Source: Brevundimonas sp. MYb52 (GTDB lineage Bacteria; Pseudomonadota; Alphaproteobacteria; Caulobacterales; Caulobacteraceae). Taken from it: a stretch of 64,000 nucleotides of DNA. The stretch covers positions 116,395 to 180,394 of the forward strand of contig NZ_PCPB01000005.1 of the NCBI RefSeq assembly GCF_002979535.1. The letters run 5' to 3'. The translations under genes and the position numbers were made by a program. Under the pieces are notes generated by a model. The model saw only the letters and a program-made list of their open reading frames with translations, was not told the origin of the DNA and searched no databases. This document shows positions 42,972 to 50,888 of this stretch, one piece after another; position 1 is the stretch's first letter, and each line of letters opens with the position of its first letter.

Positions 42972-44429
42972 TCAGGCCACCGGGAAGGTCGGCGGGGGCA
43001 GGGTCAGTTCGGCATCGCTGACCGCTTCCTCGCGGAAGAACCTGACCAGCAGGGGCGTGACCTCCGGGTGGGCCTCAAAGACATTGTGGCCGGCGTTCTC
43101 GACCACCACTCGGGTCTTGTTCTGGAACTGGGCGATGACCTCGGCCTGTTCCTCCAGGGGGGTGCGGCCGTCCAGCGAGCCGGCGACCAGAAGCGCCGGG
43201 GTTTCGATGCGGATGGGTTGGCGGAAGTCATCGCCCAGATCGACGCCGGGGATGGCGCCGATCAGGTGCGGCATGGGCAGGTTGAAGGCGTCGCCCAGAA
43301 CCGCCGTCTTCGCCTCTTTTTCAATCAGGGCCAGGCGCGAGGGCGAAATGCCGGAGGCCATATCCATCGCCTCGGGCATGCCGGAGATGCCGAAATAGCG
43401 GTGGGGCGGCGGGATGATCGAGGCCAGGCTGTCGGTCTGGCCAGCGTCGAGGGCCAGATAGATTTTCGGCAGCATGGACAGTTGCGGCGGGTTGGCGACC
43501 AGGGCCGAAGCCAGCAACTGAACTCCGAAGCCGCCGACCTTGACGTCGATAGGGCCATTCTCGCCGGCGAAGGTCACGGTCGCCGGATCGGCCTCCAGCC
43601 GCTCATGCACGCGGCGCATCAGGGCCGGCATGTCGGGGATGGCCGCGCGGACCGCCGGGTCCTGTCCCATCAGATGATCGACGCGGTCCAGGAACATGTC
43701 GATGTGGGCCGGGCGCTTGATGGTCTGGTCCTGACCTTCCAGGCTGGCCAGGGCGACGCGACCGATCGAGTTTGGATGCCGTTTCAGCACCGACAGGGCC
43801 AGGTGGGTGCCGTAGCTGATGCCCCACAGGTTGACCTTGTCCACGCCCAGATGGCGGCGCAGGTCCTCGATGTCGTCGGCGTTCTGTTCGGTGTTGTAGC
43901 CGGTCATGGCGATGCCGGCGCGGCTCCAGTCGATCCAGGCCTTCTGCATCTCCTCGCGATACCAGGCGGTGACGCCGGCATGGGTCATGGCGGGGTAGGG
44001 GGTGGTCGTGTCGCGGTCGGGAATGCTGGCCGACAGGCCGACGCCGCGTTGATCCAGGGCGATGACGTCAGCCACAGCTCTCAGGGCCATGAAGATGGGG
44101 AAGCGCGGGCCCATTGCGGTGCGCACGCCGGACCCGCCCGGTCCGCCCGCCAGATAGATGATGGGCGGTCCCGGATTTTTCGCGGTCGAGGCGAAGCGCA
44201 CATAGCCGATGCGGATGCGGCGCGAGCCGGGGATGCGGCGATCCTCGGGGACCTCGAAGTAGCCGCGCTCGGCGTCGACCTCCTGGCCGTCGCCGGACTT
44301 GTAGCGGAAGGGACCAGCCGGGGGCTGGGCGTCCTGGGCCTGGGCGGTTCGGGACAGGAGCGCCAGACCGGGAAGGGCGAGGCCGGCGGCGGCGAGGATG
44401 GAGCGGCGGTTCAGGGATGTGTGGGTCAT
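42972..44429 (-). CDS. Tat-exported alpha/beta hydrolase (proline-iminopeptidase-like)
   Basis: 485 residues. N-terminal twin-arginine signal (LNRRSILAAAGLALPGLALLSRTAQAQ). Alpha/beta hydrolase fold with the oxyanion-side phrase YLAGGPGGSG, nucleophile elbow GISYGTHL (Ser), DQRGVGLS, catalytic Asp in GSLDGRTP and His in NAGHNVF; this arrangement, with a TAP-like C-terminal part, fits secreted peptidases of the proline-iminopeptidase/tripeptidyl group. ATG at 44429 preferred over a GTG two codons earlier. Divergent from the LytTR regulator, with a shared region holding a candidate LytTR operator. Confidence 0.87.
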   Translation of the reverse strand: MTHTSLNRRSILAAAGLALPGLALLSRTAQAQDAQPPAGPFRYKSGDGQEVDAERGYFEVPEDRRIPGSRRIRIGYVRFASTAKNPGPPIIYLAGGPGGSGVRTAMGPRFPIFMALRAVADVIALDQRGVGLSASIPDRDTTTPYPAMTHAGVTAWYREEMQKAWIDWSRAGIAMTGYNTEQNADDIEDLRRHLGVDKVNLWGISYGTHLALSVLKRHPNSIGRVALASLEGQDQTIKRPAHIDMFLDRVDHLMGQDPAVRAAIPDMPALMRRVHERLEADPATVTFAGENGPIDVKVGGFGVQLLASALVANPPQLSMLPKIYLALDAGQTDSLASIIPPPHRYFGISGMPEAMDMASGISPSRLALIEKEAKTAVLGDAFNLPMPHLIGAIPGVDLGDDFRQPIRIETPALLVAGSLDGRTPLEEQAEVIAQFQNKTRVVVENAGHNVFEAHPEVTPLLVRFFREEAVSDAELTLPPPTFPVA

Positions 44430-44470
44430 GTCCACGGTTGAAGCAGGCTTTCCGGGGCGGCGGGGCGCGC

Positions 44471-44503
44471 ATCGGTCAACGGTCGGCCGGCATCGGTGAA
44501 CGG
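44471..44503. promoter_or_regulatory. Direct repeat ATCGGTSAACGG at 21-bp spacing, candidate LytTR operator
   Basis: ATCGGTCAACGG at 44471-44482 and ATCGGTGAACGG at 44492-44503. Two roughly 9-bp direct repeats set two helical turns apart are the usual LytTR binding layout. It sits between the divergent hydrolase and LytTR genes. Confidence 0.5.
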
Positions 44504-44539
44504 CAGCGCTTTGCGGCGAATGGCGATAGGGTCGCCGCC

Positions 44540-45979
44540 ATGTGGCGCATTCTTCTCATTGTGATTCTCTTGACCGCCTTGCCGACGGCGCTGCGGGCGC
44601 AGGAGGCGTGGGAGATGTGCAGCGGCGCGCCCGGCGTCGGCGAACCCGTCCTCAGCGACTGTCGTCCGCTCGACGGCGCCATTGATCCGCAAGGGCGGGA
44701 GCTGTGGCTGCGCGCCGTCGTGCAGCGCCCGACCGGCGACGATGCCGTCGCCCTCTATGTCGTCGGCGCCGCCTCGTCGGAGGCCTGGCTCAATGGTCAG
44801 AAGCTGGGCGCCAACGGGCGGCCGGGCGACACCAAGGCTGCAGAGACGCCGGGCCGGTATGAGGCGGCCCTGCCGATCCCTGAACGGATGTGGCGGCCTG
44901 GCGACAACCTGGTGGTGGTCCGTCTGTCGTCCTTCCACGGTCTGATGCGCCTCGACAATCCGGTCGGCGCCATCATGGTCGCCCCCTATCCCTGGCCGTC
45001 GCGGACGGTTCCGGTGGCCATCGCCTTCCTGGCCGCCGGCGCCCTGTTCGCCGCCGCCTTCGGCTTCGGCGTCATCTACAGCCTGCGCCGCACCGGTTCG
45101 AGCCTGGCGCTGGCGGCCCTGGCCGGGGTGGCCGGTCTTCAGGCCATGCTGGAGAGCCTGCGCGCCTTGCTGCCCTATGCCTATCCGGTTCACGCTCTGC
45201 GGCTGGTCGGCATCTGGGGGCTGAGCGCCGCGTTCGCGGTTCTGCTCGTCGTCTATGTCGTGTCGCGCTTCTGGCCGCAGGCGCGACGTCCGGTGGTCGC
45301 CCTGGCCGCGGTCGCCGTGGCCGCGACCTGGTTCGCGCCCGGATTCGACATGAAGACCGTGCTGGCGCTGATGATCGGGCTGGGCCTGTCGGCAACGGTC
45401 GCGGTCGTGGCCGTGCGTCGGCGGTTGCCGGGGGCGCGTCCGATGCTGGCCTATCTCGGCGTCTTCATCGCGATCGGTCTGCTCTTCCCCGACTGGCTGA
45501 CGGACCTGTCCTATTTCCTGTTCGCCGTGGGCTTCGTCCTGCCCCTGCTGATGGCGGAAGTCGTGCGGCTGGGCCGGGCCGATCAGGCGCGCGAGGTCGC
45601 ATTGACCCGCGCCGCCGCCCGTCCCAACTGCCTGACGGTCGCCTCGTCACGCGGGGTCCAGCGGGCGCCGCTGGACGACATTGTCGCCATCGTCGGGGCC
45701 GACGACTATGTCGAGCTGCGCCTGACGAACGGACGGCGACTGCTGCACGCCGCCCGACTGGATCGCCTGGAAAAGGAACTGCCCGCCAGCTTCCTGCGGG
45801 TCCACCGCTCGGTGATCGCCAACCTGGCCCACGTCCAGGGCTTCGAGCGCGACGGCGGCCGCGGCCGCCTGCTGATGGACGAGGGCGCCCCCCTGCCCAT
45901 CAGCCGCAATCGCCTCCCGACGGTCCGCGACGCGCTGGACGAACCGGGGCGGCTTCAGGCGTCGAACGCGAGCGCTTAA
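44540..45979 (+). CDS. Membrane-bound LytTR-type DNA-binding regulator
   Basis: 479 residues: signal peptide (residues 1-20), an extracytoplasmic beta-sandwich domain (AWEMCSGAPGVGEPVLSDCRPLDG ... EAWLNGQKLGANG, similar to 7TMR-DISM-like sensor domains), about seven membrane helices (150-370), and a C-terminal LytTR domain (RPNCLTVASSRGVQRAPLDDIVAIVGADDYVELRLTNGRRLLHAARLDRLEKELPASFLRVHRSVIANL). It could sense an envelope signal and act directly on DNA from the membrane. ATG at 44540 (MWRILLIVILL). Likely regulates the divergent hydrolase and itself. Confidence 0.88.
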   Translation: MWRILLIVILLTALPTALRAQEAWEMCSGAPGVGEPVLSDCRPLDGAIDPQGRELWLRAVVQRPTGDDAVALYVVGAASSEAWLNGQKLGANGRPGDTKAAETPGRYEAALPIPERMWRPGDNLVVVRLSSFHGLMRLDNPVGAIMVAPYPWPSRTVPVAIAFLAAGALFAAAFGFGVIYSLRRTGSSLALAALAGVAGLQAMLESLRALLPYAYPVHALRLVGIWGLSAAFAVLLVVYVVSRFWPQARRPVVALAAVAVAATWFAPGFDMKTVLALMIGLGLSATVAVVAVRRRLPGARPMLAYLGVFIAIGLLFPDWLTDLSYFLFAVGFVLPLLMAEVVRLGRADQAREVALTRAAARPNCLTVASSRGVQRAPLDDIVAIVGADDYVELRLTNGRRLLHAARLDRLEKELPASFLRVHRSVIANLAHVQGFERDGGRGRLLMDEGAPLPISRNRLPTVRDALDEPGRLQASNASA

Positions 45980-45999
45980 AGGTCGAATAAAACGCCGAA

Positions 46000-46092
46000 C
46001 CCGGAACCCAGGCGTTTGCGGCCTCTCCGTCGGCGCCATTGCGTTGAACGCCTGGGCCCAGAATCGCCCTTGCGGGCCGTCGGGGTGACGGC
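46000..46092. repeat. Shorter copy of the GTCATCCCGGGG-type repeat (family D)
   Basis: CCGGAACCCAGGCGTT ... AACGCCTGGGCCCAG and GCCGTCGGGGTGACGGC match the right two thirds of the block at 8511-8632. Left end absent or decayed. Confidence 0.55.
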
Positions 46093-46136
46093 TTGTGGCG
46101 AGCGTGACGATGGCTGTTATCGACCCTTAGGCGACA

Positions 46137-46571
46137 TTAAGCCACCCAAGACTCCACGCAGCCTGCCCGATGCCATGTGCCCCAGAAGCGGTAATAAGTG
46201 CAGTCCTGCCCCGACCCGGCAAGCGCCGCCAGAGACACCCCAACGCCAACCTCAGCCTTGTAACCACCAAGGCTATATCGCGGGGCTTCTACTATGCTGC
46301 TCGCGACCTCTATTCCAGGGGGGAGTTGTTCGTACGCCAGGGCGCGCGGGAAGCCTAGGTCCCGCCAGTGGCACGTACGATCTGAACCTATCACGCGATA
46401 AGGGGGAGGGGTGCTGCGCAACGCCTGCGCCATCAGTATGCAATCGGCCCCCAAGGGGCCGTCCATCCTCTGCCCCCGAACGGGCAGGGCTAGTCCGGCT
46501 GTTGCCACTATCAATAGCAGCGAAGCGGTGACTGCTGAGGCCGCGCATACGGTGCCGATCCGTCTTTTCAT
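46137..46571 (-). CDS. Small exported protein of unknown function
   Basis: 144 residues with a signal peptide (GTVCAASAVTASLLLIVATAGLALP), then a cysteine-containing polar domain (GADCILMAQAL, SDRTCHWRDLGF, GQDCTYYRFWGTWHRAGCVESWVA). No family recognised. Composition is less GC-biased than the neighbours. Its stop codon lies in the phrase CGACCCTTAGGCGACATTAAG, which resembles the motif flanking the low-GC lipoprotein at 17791; a similar CCCACCCCCAGC phrase lies upstream (about 46619). The arrangement suggests a small acquired gene block. Confidence 0.6.
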   Translation of the reverse strand: MKRRIGTVCAASAVTASLLLIVATAGLALPVRGQRMDGPLGADCILMAQALRSTPPPYRVIGSDRTCHWRDLGFPRALAYEQLPPGIEVASSIVEAPRYSLGGYKAEVGVGVSLAALAGSGQDCTYYRFWGTWHRAGCVESWVA

Positions 46572-46676
46572 TTAGGCTCCCCAAGGTGGCGACGACACTA
46601 GCAGGTCGATAGCTGCTTCCCACCCCCAGCAGCCGTTCCGCGCGCCCGCTTCCGGCCGCTCTGGCTCGACGTCCCC

Positions 46677-48380
46677 TCAGGCGGTGCGGTTCAGGGGGAT
46701 GACCTGGGCCTGGCCCTCGACCGGTTCGCGTGCGGCGACGACGACGGGCAGGCGGACGGTGACGGCCGTGCCTTCGCCCAGGCTGCTGTCCAGGCTCATG
46801 GCCCCCCCGTGCAGTTCGGCCAGGGACCGGACCAGCGACAGGCCCAGGCCGGTGCCCTGCGCCCGCTGTTCGGCGCCGCCGGCCTGTTCGAAGGGGCGGC
46901 CCAGACGGGCCAGATCCTCGGGCGCGACGCCGACGCCGGTGTCGGCCACGGTCAGTTCCAGCTCGCTCCCCAGGGCCTCGGCGCGCACGGTGACGGACCC
47001 GCCCGCCGGGGTGAATTTCACGGCGTTGGACAGCAGGTTCAGCGTGATCTGCTTCAGCGCCCGCCGGTCGGCGGCGACGGTCAGGGCGTCCGGCGGCAGG
47101 ACGGCGGCCAGATCCACCCCCTTCTCGTCGGCCTGAACCCGCACCAGGGCCAGGGCCGCCGACACCACTTCGCGCACGTCGAAGCGCTCTATGCTCAGGT
47201 CATAGCGGGCGGCCTCGATGCGGCTGACGTCCAGGACGTCGTTGATCAGGTCCAGCAGGTGGCCGCCCGCCTCGTGGATCGACTGGGCGTAGTCGGCGTA
47301 GCGGTCAGGCACCGGGCCGAAAAGGCGCTGGCGCATGATGTCCGAGAAGCCGAGGACAGCGTTCAGCGGGGTGCGGAGTTCATGGCTCATATGGGCCAGG
47401 AAGCGGGACTTGCCGGCGTTCTGGGCCTCGGCTTCGACGCGGGCGGCCTCCAGGCCCTCTTCGCGGGCGTGGGCCAGGGTGGCGTCCAGGGCCAGGGCGA
47501 TCAGGCGCGGGGGCTCGTCCGTTCCCATCGAGGGGCCCAGCCGGCGCAGCACCAGCAGGATGCGGCGGTCCAGCGCCAGGCGCGGGGCGAAGCGCGCCTG
47601 GGCCTCGGCCCCGGTGCGGGCCTTGGCCAGGGCCGCCAGGACGGCGGGGCGATCCGGGGCGTGGACGGCGGCGATCAGGCCGTCCTCGAACAGGGGTTCG
47701 ACCGGCAGGGCCGCCGGCGCCGCGCCATAGGCCGCCAGGGCTGCGCCGGAGGCGTCCAGAACCAGGGTCAGGCCGGGCTGACCCGCCAGGACCGTCTCGA
47801 TCTGCGCCAGGTCGCCGTCGGCGGCGCTCAGGCGTCGGGCCTGTTCGACGGCGCTGAGCCGAAAGGCCATGGCCGTCGCGCCGGCGGTCAGCAGGGCGGT
47901 GACGGCGGCCATGCCGGGCGAGGCCTCCGGCGCGCCGTGGACGGCGGCGGCGATCAGGCCCGCCAGCGCCGCCAGCGCAGATCCCAGGGCGCCGAAGGGG
48001 GGCAGTCGCCCTGACCCCTGAGCTGTCCCGAGCGCTATGGCGGCGGCGACCGGCATGAAGACGAAGGCGCCCAGCGGCCCGGTCAGTCCGCCCGACAGTC
48101 CCGCCGCCGCGATCGCCGCCAGCGACCAGGCGGCCAGCAGGGCGGCGCGCACCATGGGGCCGTCGCGCCCCAGCAGCACCAGCCCCAGCAGGCCGGGCGT
48201 CGCCATGGCGAGGGCCGCCGGCGTATCCAGGGCCTGGGCTTCTTGTCCGAACCAGGCGCCGCCCAGCGCGGTCAGCCCGACCGCGGCGGCCCAACCGGCG
48301 TGCCAGACGGCCAGGGCCGCGCCGCCGCGTGTTGCGGCGAGCGTTTCGACGGCGTCGGGCGGGGCGGCGGGGCGGGACAA
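46677..48380 (-). CDS. Membrane sensor histidine kinase, DivJ-like
   Basis: 567 residues. Residues about 20-175 hold five or six short hydrophobic segments with almost no periplasmic loops. A PAS-like region follows (about 190-310), then the kinase core: FLAHMSHELRTPLNAVLGFSDIM with phospho-His at about 333, NLLSNAVKFTP (N box), DTGVGV (G1) and GTGLGLSLVRSLAELHGG (G2). No receiver domain. The architecture matches DivJ, the Caulobacter kinase that phosphorylates DivK and so acts on the CckA-CtrA pathway; other PleC/DivJ-family kinases are possible. Divergent from sufE. Confidence 0.85.
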   Translation of the reverse strand: MSRPAAPPDAVETLAATRGGAALAVWHAGWAAAVGLTALGGAWFGQEAQALDTPAALAMATPGLLGLVLLGRDGPMVRAALLAAWSLAAIAAAGLSGGLTGPLGAFVFMPVAAAIALGTAQGSGRLPPFGALGSALAALAGLIAAAVHGAPEASPGMAAVTALLTAGATAMAFRLSAVEQARRLSAADGDLAQIETVLAGQPGLTLVLDASGAALAAYGAAPAALPVEPLFEDGLIAAVHAPDRPAVLAALAKARTGAEAQARFAPRLALDRRILLVLRRLGPSMGTDEPPRLIALALDATLAHAREEGLEAARVEAEAQNAGKSRFLAHMSHELRTPLNAVLGFSDIMRQRLFGPVPDRYADYAQSIHEAGGHLLDLINDVLDVSRIEAARYDLSIERFDVREVVSAALALVRVQADEKGVDLAAVLPPDALTVAADRRALKQITLNLLSNAVKFTPAGGSVTVRAEALGSELELTVADTGVGVAPEDLARLGRPFEQAGGAEQRAQGTGLGLSLVRSLAELHGGAMSLDSSLGEGTAVTVRLPVVVAAREPVEGQAQVIPLNRTA

Positions 48381-48545
48381 ACCGGGACTTCGCGTCAGTG
48401 AATCAAACAGTGCAGTTTAGGCTGTGACAAGGCTGCGCCCTAGGCTGCTCGCCTCCTGCGCGACTGGGAAAGCGCCATCCTGACCAGACAGTTGGGGATG
48501 AATGCGGCGGTTGTCGTTAACGCCGCCGGGGCCTATGTCGCCCGC

Positions 48546-48983
48546 ATGAGCTCGAACGACGTCATTCCCGCCCTGACCCTTGACGAGACCCTGGCCGAAC
48601 TGGTCGAGGAATTCGACCTGCTGGGCGACTGGGAGGGACGGATCGAATACGTCATCGACCTGGGCAAGGGTCTGGCGCCCCTGCCGGAGGACGCCCGGAT
48701 CGAGGCCAACAAGGTGCCGGGCTGCGCCGCCCAGGTCTGGCTGTCGACCCGCCGCGCCGACGGGCGGCTGTTCTTTGACGCGGATTCGGACAGCGCCCTG
48801 TCCAAGGGCAATATCGCCCTGCTGCTGAAGCTCTACTCCGGACGCGCGCCCGCTGAGATCCTGGCCTTTGACGCCCGCGCCGCCCTGGACCGCCTGGGCC
48901 TGCCCTCGGCCCTGACGCGCCAACGCGCCAACGGCCTGAACAGCATGGTTGGCCGCATCAGGGATGCTGCAGCGTCATATTGA
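48546..48983 (+). CDS. sufE: SufE family sulphur-acceptor protein
   Basis: 145 residues of SufE fold: LDETLAELVEEFDLLGDWEGRIEYVIDLGKGLAPLPEDARIEANKVPGCAAQVWLSTR with the active-site Cys in VPGC that accepts persulphide from SufS, and the C-terminal ALSKGNIALLLKLYSGRAPAEILAFD. It supplies sulphur for iron-sulphur cluster assembly. The ATG at 48546 is chosen as the family start over an earlier in-frame ATG. Not next to other suf genes here. Confidence 0.93.
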   Translation: MSSNDVIPALTLDETLAELVEEFDLLGDWEGRIEYVIDLGKGLAPLPEDARIEANKVPGCAAQVWLSTRRADGRLFFDADSDSALSKGNIALLLKLYSGRAPAEILAFDARAALDRLGLPSALTRQRANGLNSMVGRIRDAAASY

Positions 48984-49105
48984 CAGTTATGTTGATTTAT
49001 GGCTTCTGGGGGATGATCGAAGTTCCCGGAAAGGCTTCGATCGACTCGGCTGAACGCGTCTGACCTGCATGGCGCGTTCGCGGATCGTGTGATCCCTCTG
49101 ACTTC

Positions 49106-49136
49106 GCCCGCCCCGGTCGCCGGGGCGGGCCTTTTC
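49106..49136 (+). terminator. Rho-independent terminator
   Basis: GCCCGCCCCG-GTCG-CCGGGGCGGGC stem-loop followed by CTTTTC. On the plus strand about 120 bp after sufE; it would also serve the minus-strand gene 49154 poorly, because no T-run exists on that side. The 48984-49105 gap shows no supported gene. Confidence 0.75.
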
Positions 49137-49153
49137 ATCTGGGCCTCAGGCGA

Positions 49154-49267
49154 TCAGGCGATCGACAGGAAGGCTCCCAGGAGGGCGGCCAGGGCCAGGA
49201 TCAGGAGCAGGGCCTCGAAGGGCGAGAGGCTCCAAGCGGAACGACGTCGGCGGATTCTGGCAGCCAT
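49154..49267 (-). CDS. 37-residue single-pass membrane protein
   Basis: Begins MAARIRRRRSAWSLSPF, a basic cytoplasmic head, followed by one membrane helix (EALLLILALAALLGAFLSIA) to the end. GAGAGG lies 6 bases before the ATG. Overlaps the 3' part of the 49201-49395 frame on the same strand. Function unknown. Similar in size and plan to the 57656-57769 product but not obviously homologous. Confidence 0.5.
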   Translation of the reverse strand: MAARIRRRRSAWSLSPFEALLLILALAALLGAFLSIA

Positions 49268-49395
49268 TGGGGCCTCTCGGTTTCAATGATGATCTCGAGG
49301 GCCAGCTTCGCCGCGCCGCGAAGCGGAAGGGGCTGGCCGTAAAGCCCCCGCCACAAGGCGTCCAACGCGCGATCTGCTTCCCCCAAGGGTTCCAT
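49201..49395 (-). CDS. Small cytoplasmic protein, doubtful
   Basis: 64 residues starting MEPLGEADRALDALWRGLYGQPLPLRGAAKLALEIIIETERPQWLPESADVVPL. Charged and helical at the start. No strong ribosome site. The regular codon pattern of the first 45 codons suggests coding. Overlap of its 3' end with the membrane-protein gene is unusual, so one of the two may be wrong or the pair may be coupled. Confidence 0.4.
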   Translation of the reverse strand: MEPLGEADRALDALWRGLYGQPLPLRGAAKLALEIIIETERPQWLPESADVVPLGASRPSRPCS

Positions 49396-49433
49396 GCGAA
49401 TCACCGAGCCACACGGCCAAGGCGCCGTCCTTA

Positions 49434-49457
49434 ACAATTGTTGACAATTGTGGATAA
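49434..49457. promoter_or_regulatory. Tandem ACAATTGT plus a perfect DnaA box
   Basis: ACAATTGT at 49434-49441 and again at 49444-49451 (10-bp period), the second running into TGTGGATAA (49449-49457), the complement of the DnaA box TTATCCACA. A second DnaA-box-like TTGTGGACT follows at about 49468. Within 200 bp of genes for a DUF6456 protein and a DnaA-domain-IV-like protein. Confidence 0.5.
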
Positions 49458-49589
49458 CGACGATTTTTGTGGACTGAAGCGCGGGATGCTCCCGGTGTCA
49501 GGTCGTCTGGCGTCGGTTGAGGGCCGCCATCACCGCTCCGGTCGATGCATGGCGATGCATACAGTGGAGCTTCAGGACGGGCTCTGCCG

Positions 49590-50312
49590 TCACCCGATCC
49601 TGTAATGTTCGGCCAGCGCCTGCAGCCCCTGTTTGAGCAGCGTCTTGCCTTGTCGGCGGCGCAGGAACAGGTGCTGTTCCGCCAACTGGAGCGAGGTTCC
49701 GTGGATGCAGACCTGCTCGACGAGCGCGCGAAGGCGCGGACCGCAGGCGCCCAAGGCGGCCTCGACGCGGGCCGAGGCCGAGAGGGCGCGGTCGGTGGGT
49801 TCGACGCGGGCGGAACTGCCGCCGCCGGCGCGGGGCAGGGCGTCCCAACGCATGGTCAGCGACGGGCCGGACAGGGCGATTTCGGCCTCTGTCCGCAGAC
49901 GCTCGCCCGCAGCCACCTCGGCTGCGCTGAGCCAGGGGCGGCCCGAGGCGTCCTTGCGCCGGGCCAGCCAGGCGACGGGGCTCTCGCCCAGATTGGCGCG
50001 GCGGCAGGTCAGGCGACCGTCGGCCTCCATGACTGGGCGCTCGCCCTCGATCAGACCGGGACGACCGGCCGGCGGGGAGGGGGTGAGCGAGGTATTGGCG
50101 GCGGGCGTGGGCCGAGGCAGCCAGCCGCCGCCGTCGCGCCGCCTCAGGCCGGGCCGCTCCACCAGGGCGCGAAACGCCGCCTCGTCCAGGGTCAGCACCA
50201 CCCGCCCGCGCCGGTCGCCGCCGAGGCGCAAGGGATAGGCGGCGCCCGACTGATCCAGCCAGGCGCCAGGGCGGTCCAGCAGCGACCGCGCCCGTTCCAG
50301 CGCCCGGCTCAT
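49590..50312 (-). CDS. DUF6456 domain protein
   Basis: 240 residues. The C-terminal part (SARVEAALGACGPRLRALVEQVCIHGTSLQLAEQHLFLRRRQGKTLLKQGLQALAEHYRIG) follows the DUF6456 pattern, ending in the LA-x-HY motif; the N-terminal part is Arg-rich and less conserved. The family is restricted mainly to alphaproteobacteria and likely binds DNA. Its start overlaps the stop of the HTH gene upstream (ATGA), so the two are probably made together and may act jointly. Confidence 0.75.
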   Translation of the reverse strand: MSRALERARSLLDRPGAWLDQSGAAYPLRLGGDRRGRVVLTLDEAAFRALVERPGLRRRDGGGWLPRPTPAANTSLTPSPPAGRPGLIEGERPVMEADGRLTCRRANLGESPVAWLARRKDASGRPWLSAAEVAAGERLRTEAEIALSGPSLTMRWDALPRAGGGSSARVEPTDRALSASARVEAALGACGPRLRALVEQVCIHGTSLQLAEQHLFLRRRQGKTLLKQGLQALAEHYRIG

Positions 50313-50695
50313 CGGGCGGCTCCCATGGCCAGGGCCAGGTCGACGGCGGGCAGTTCCGCCACCGCGCGCAGGTTGGTCTCCAGCCCGTCCATCACCCGGT
50401 CATAGCGGTCGTCGTCGCGCGCATCCTCGGCCCAGCGACAGGCGGTCGAGGCGGTGGCCCGGTTCAGGCCGAAGGCGTGGCCGACCCGCTCCAGCGGCCA
50501 GCCGAACGAGACATGGGCCAGATACATGGCCGACCAGCGGGCGCGACAGGCGCGGGGCCGCGTCCGCTCACGCCGCAGCATCTCGGTCGCCGGCACCCCA
50601 AACGCGTAGGCCGCCAGATGCAGGGCCGCGTCGGCGCGGATGCGGTCGCCCTCCGTCACCGGCACGCGATAGGGCTCGGCCCGATAGGATTCCAT
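50309..50695 (-). CDS. DnaA-domain-IV-like helix-turn-helix protein
   Basis: 128 residues. ARWSAMYLAHVSFGWPLERVGHAFGLNRATASTACRWAED resembles the C-terminal DNA-binding domain of DnaA (R-x-x-AMYLA...S...G..FG.....V..A...E), without any AAA+ part. The surrounding helices give a small stand-alone DNA-binding protein. Followed by DUF6456 with a 4-base overlap. Divergent from ctrA with 369 bp between. Regulating ctrA or competing with DnaA is an attractive but untested idea. Confidence 0.75.
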   Translation of the reverse strand: MESYRAEPYRVPVTEGDRIRADAALHLAAYAFGVPATEMLRRERTRPRACRARWSAMYLAHVSFGWPLERVGHAFGLNRATASTACRWAEDARDDDRYDRVMDGLETNLRAVAELPAVDLALAMGAAR

Positions 50696-50756
50696 TGTCG
50701 CAGCAGTTCCCGAACATTTTCTGTTGTCCCCATCATCTGTCCTATTGAGGGGTGTG

Positions 50757-50774
50757 TTAGGAATCTTGTCCTAA
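50757..50774. promoter_or_regulatory. Perfect palindrome TTAGGA-N6-TCCTAA
   Basis: Six-base arms and six-base spacer, 62 bp upstream of the HTH gene start. A candidate operator, perhaps for autoregulation by the HTH protein. GANTC sites lie at 50761-50765 and 50784-50788. Confidence 0.45.
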
Positions 50775-50888
50775 TGAACGTCAGAATCGGACGCTTCGCC
50801 TTGTCGGGCGCGGGATCGGCTGTGGACGACTGAGTGCGCGACCGGGGAATGTTTCGCGCGTCAAGGGGGCATCGCGCGCTGCATGGTT

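Noticed and set aside
46809..48014. Open frame antisense to the DivJ-like kinase
   Set aside because: Gln/Gly/Arg-rich with no domain; the kinase on the other strand is clear.
49434..49457. Replication origin
   Set aside because: One perfect DnaA box and two ACAATTGT repeats are too little; no cluster of boxes, no long AT-rich unwinding region and no origin-typical neighbours such as hemE or dnaA.
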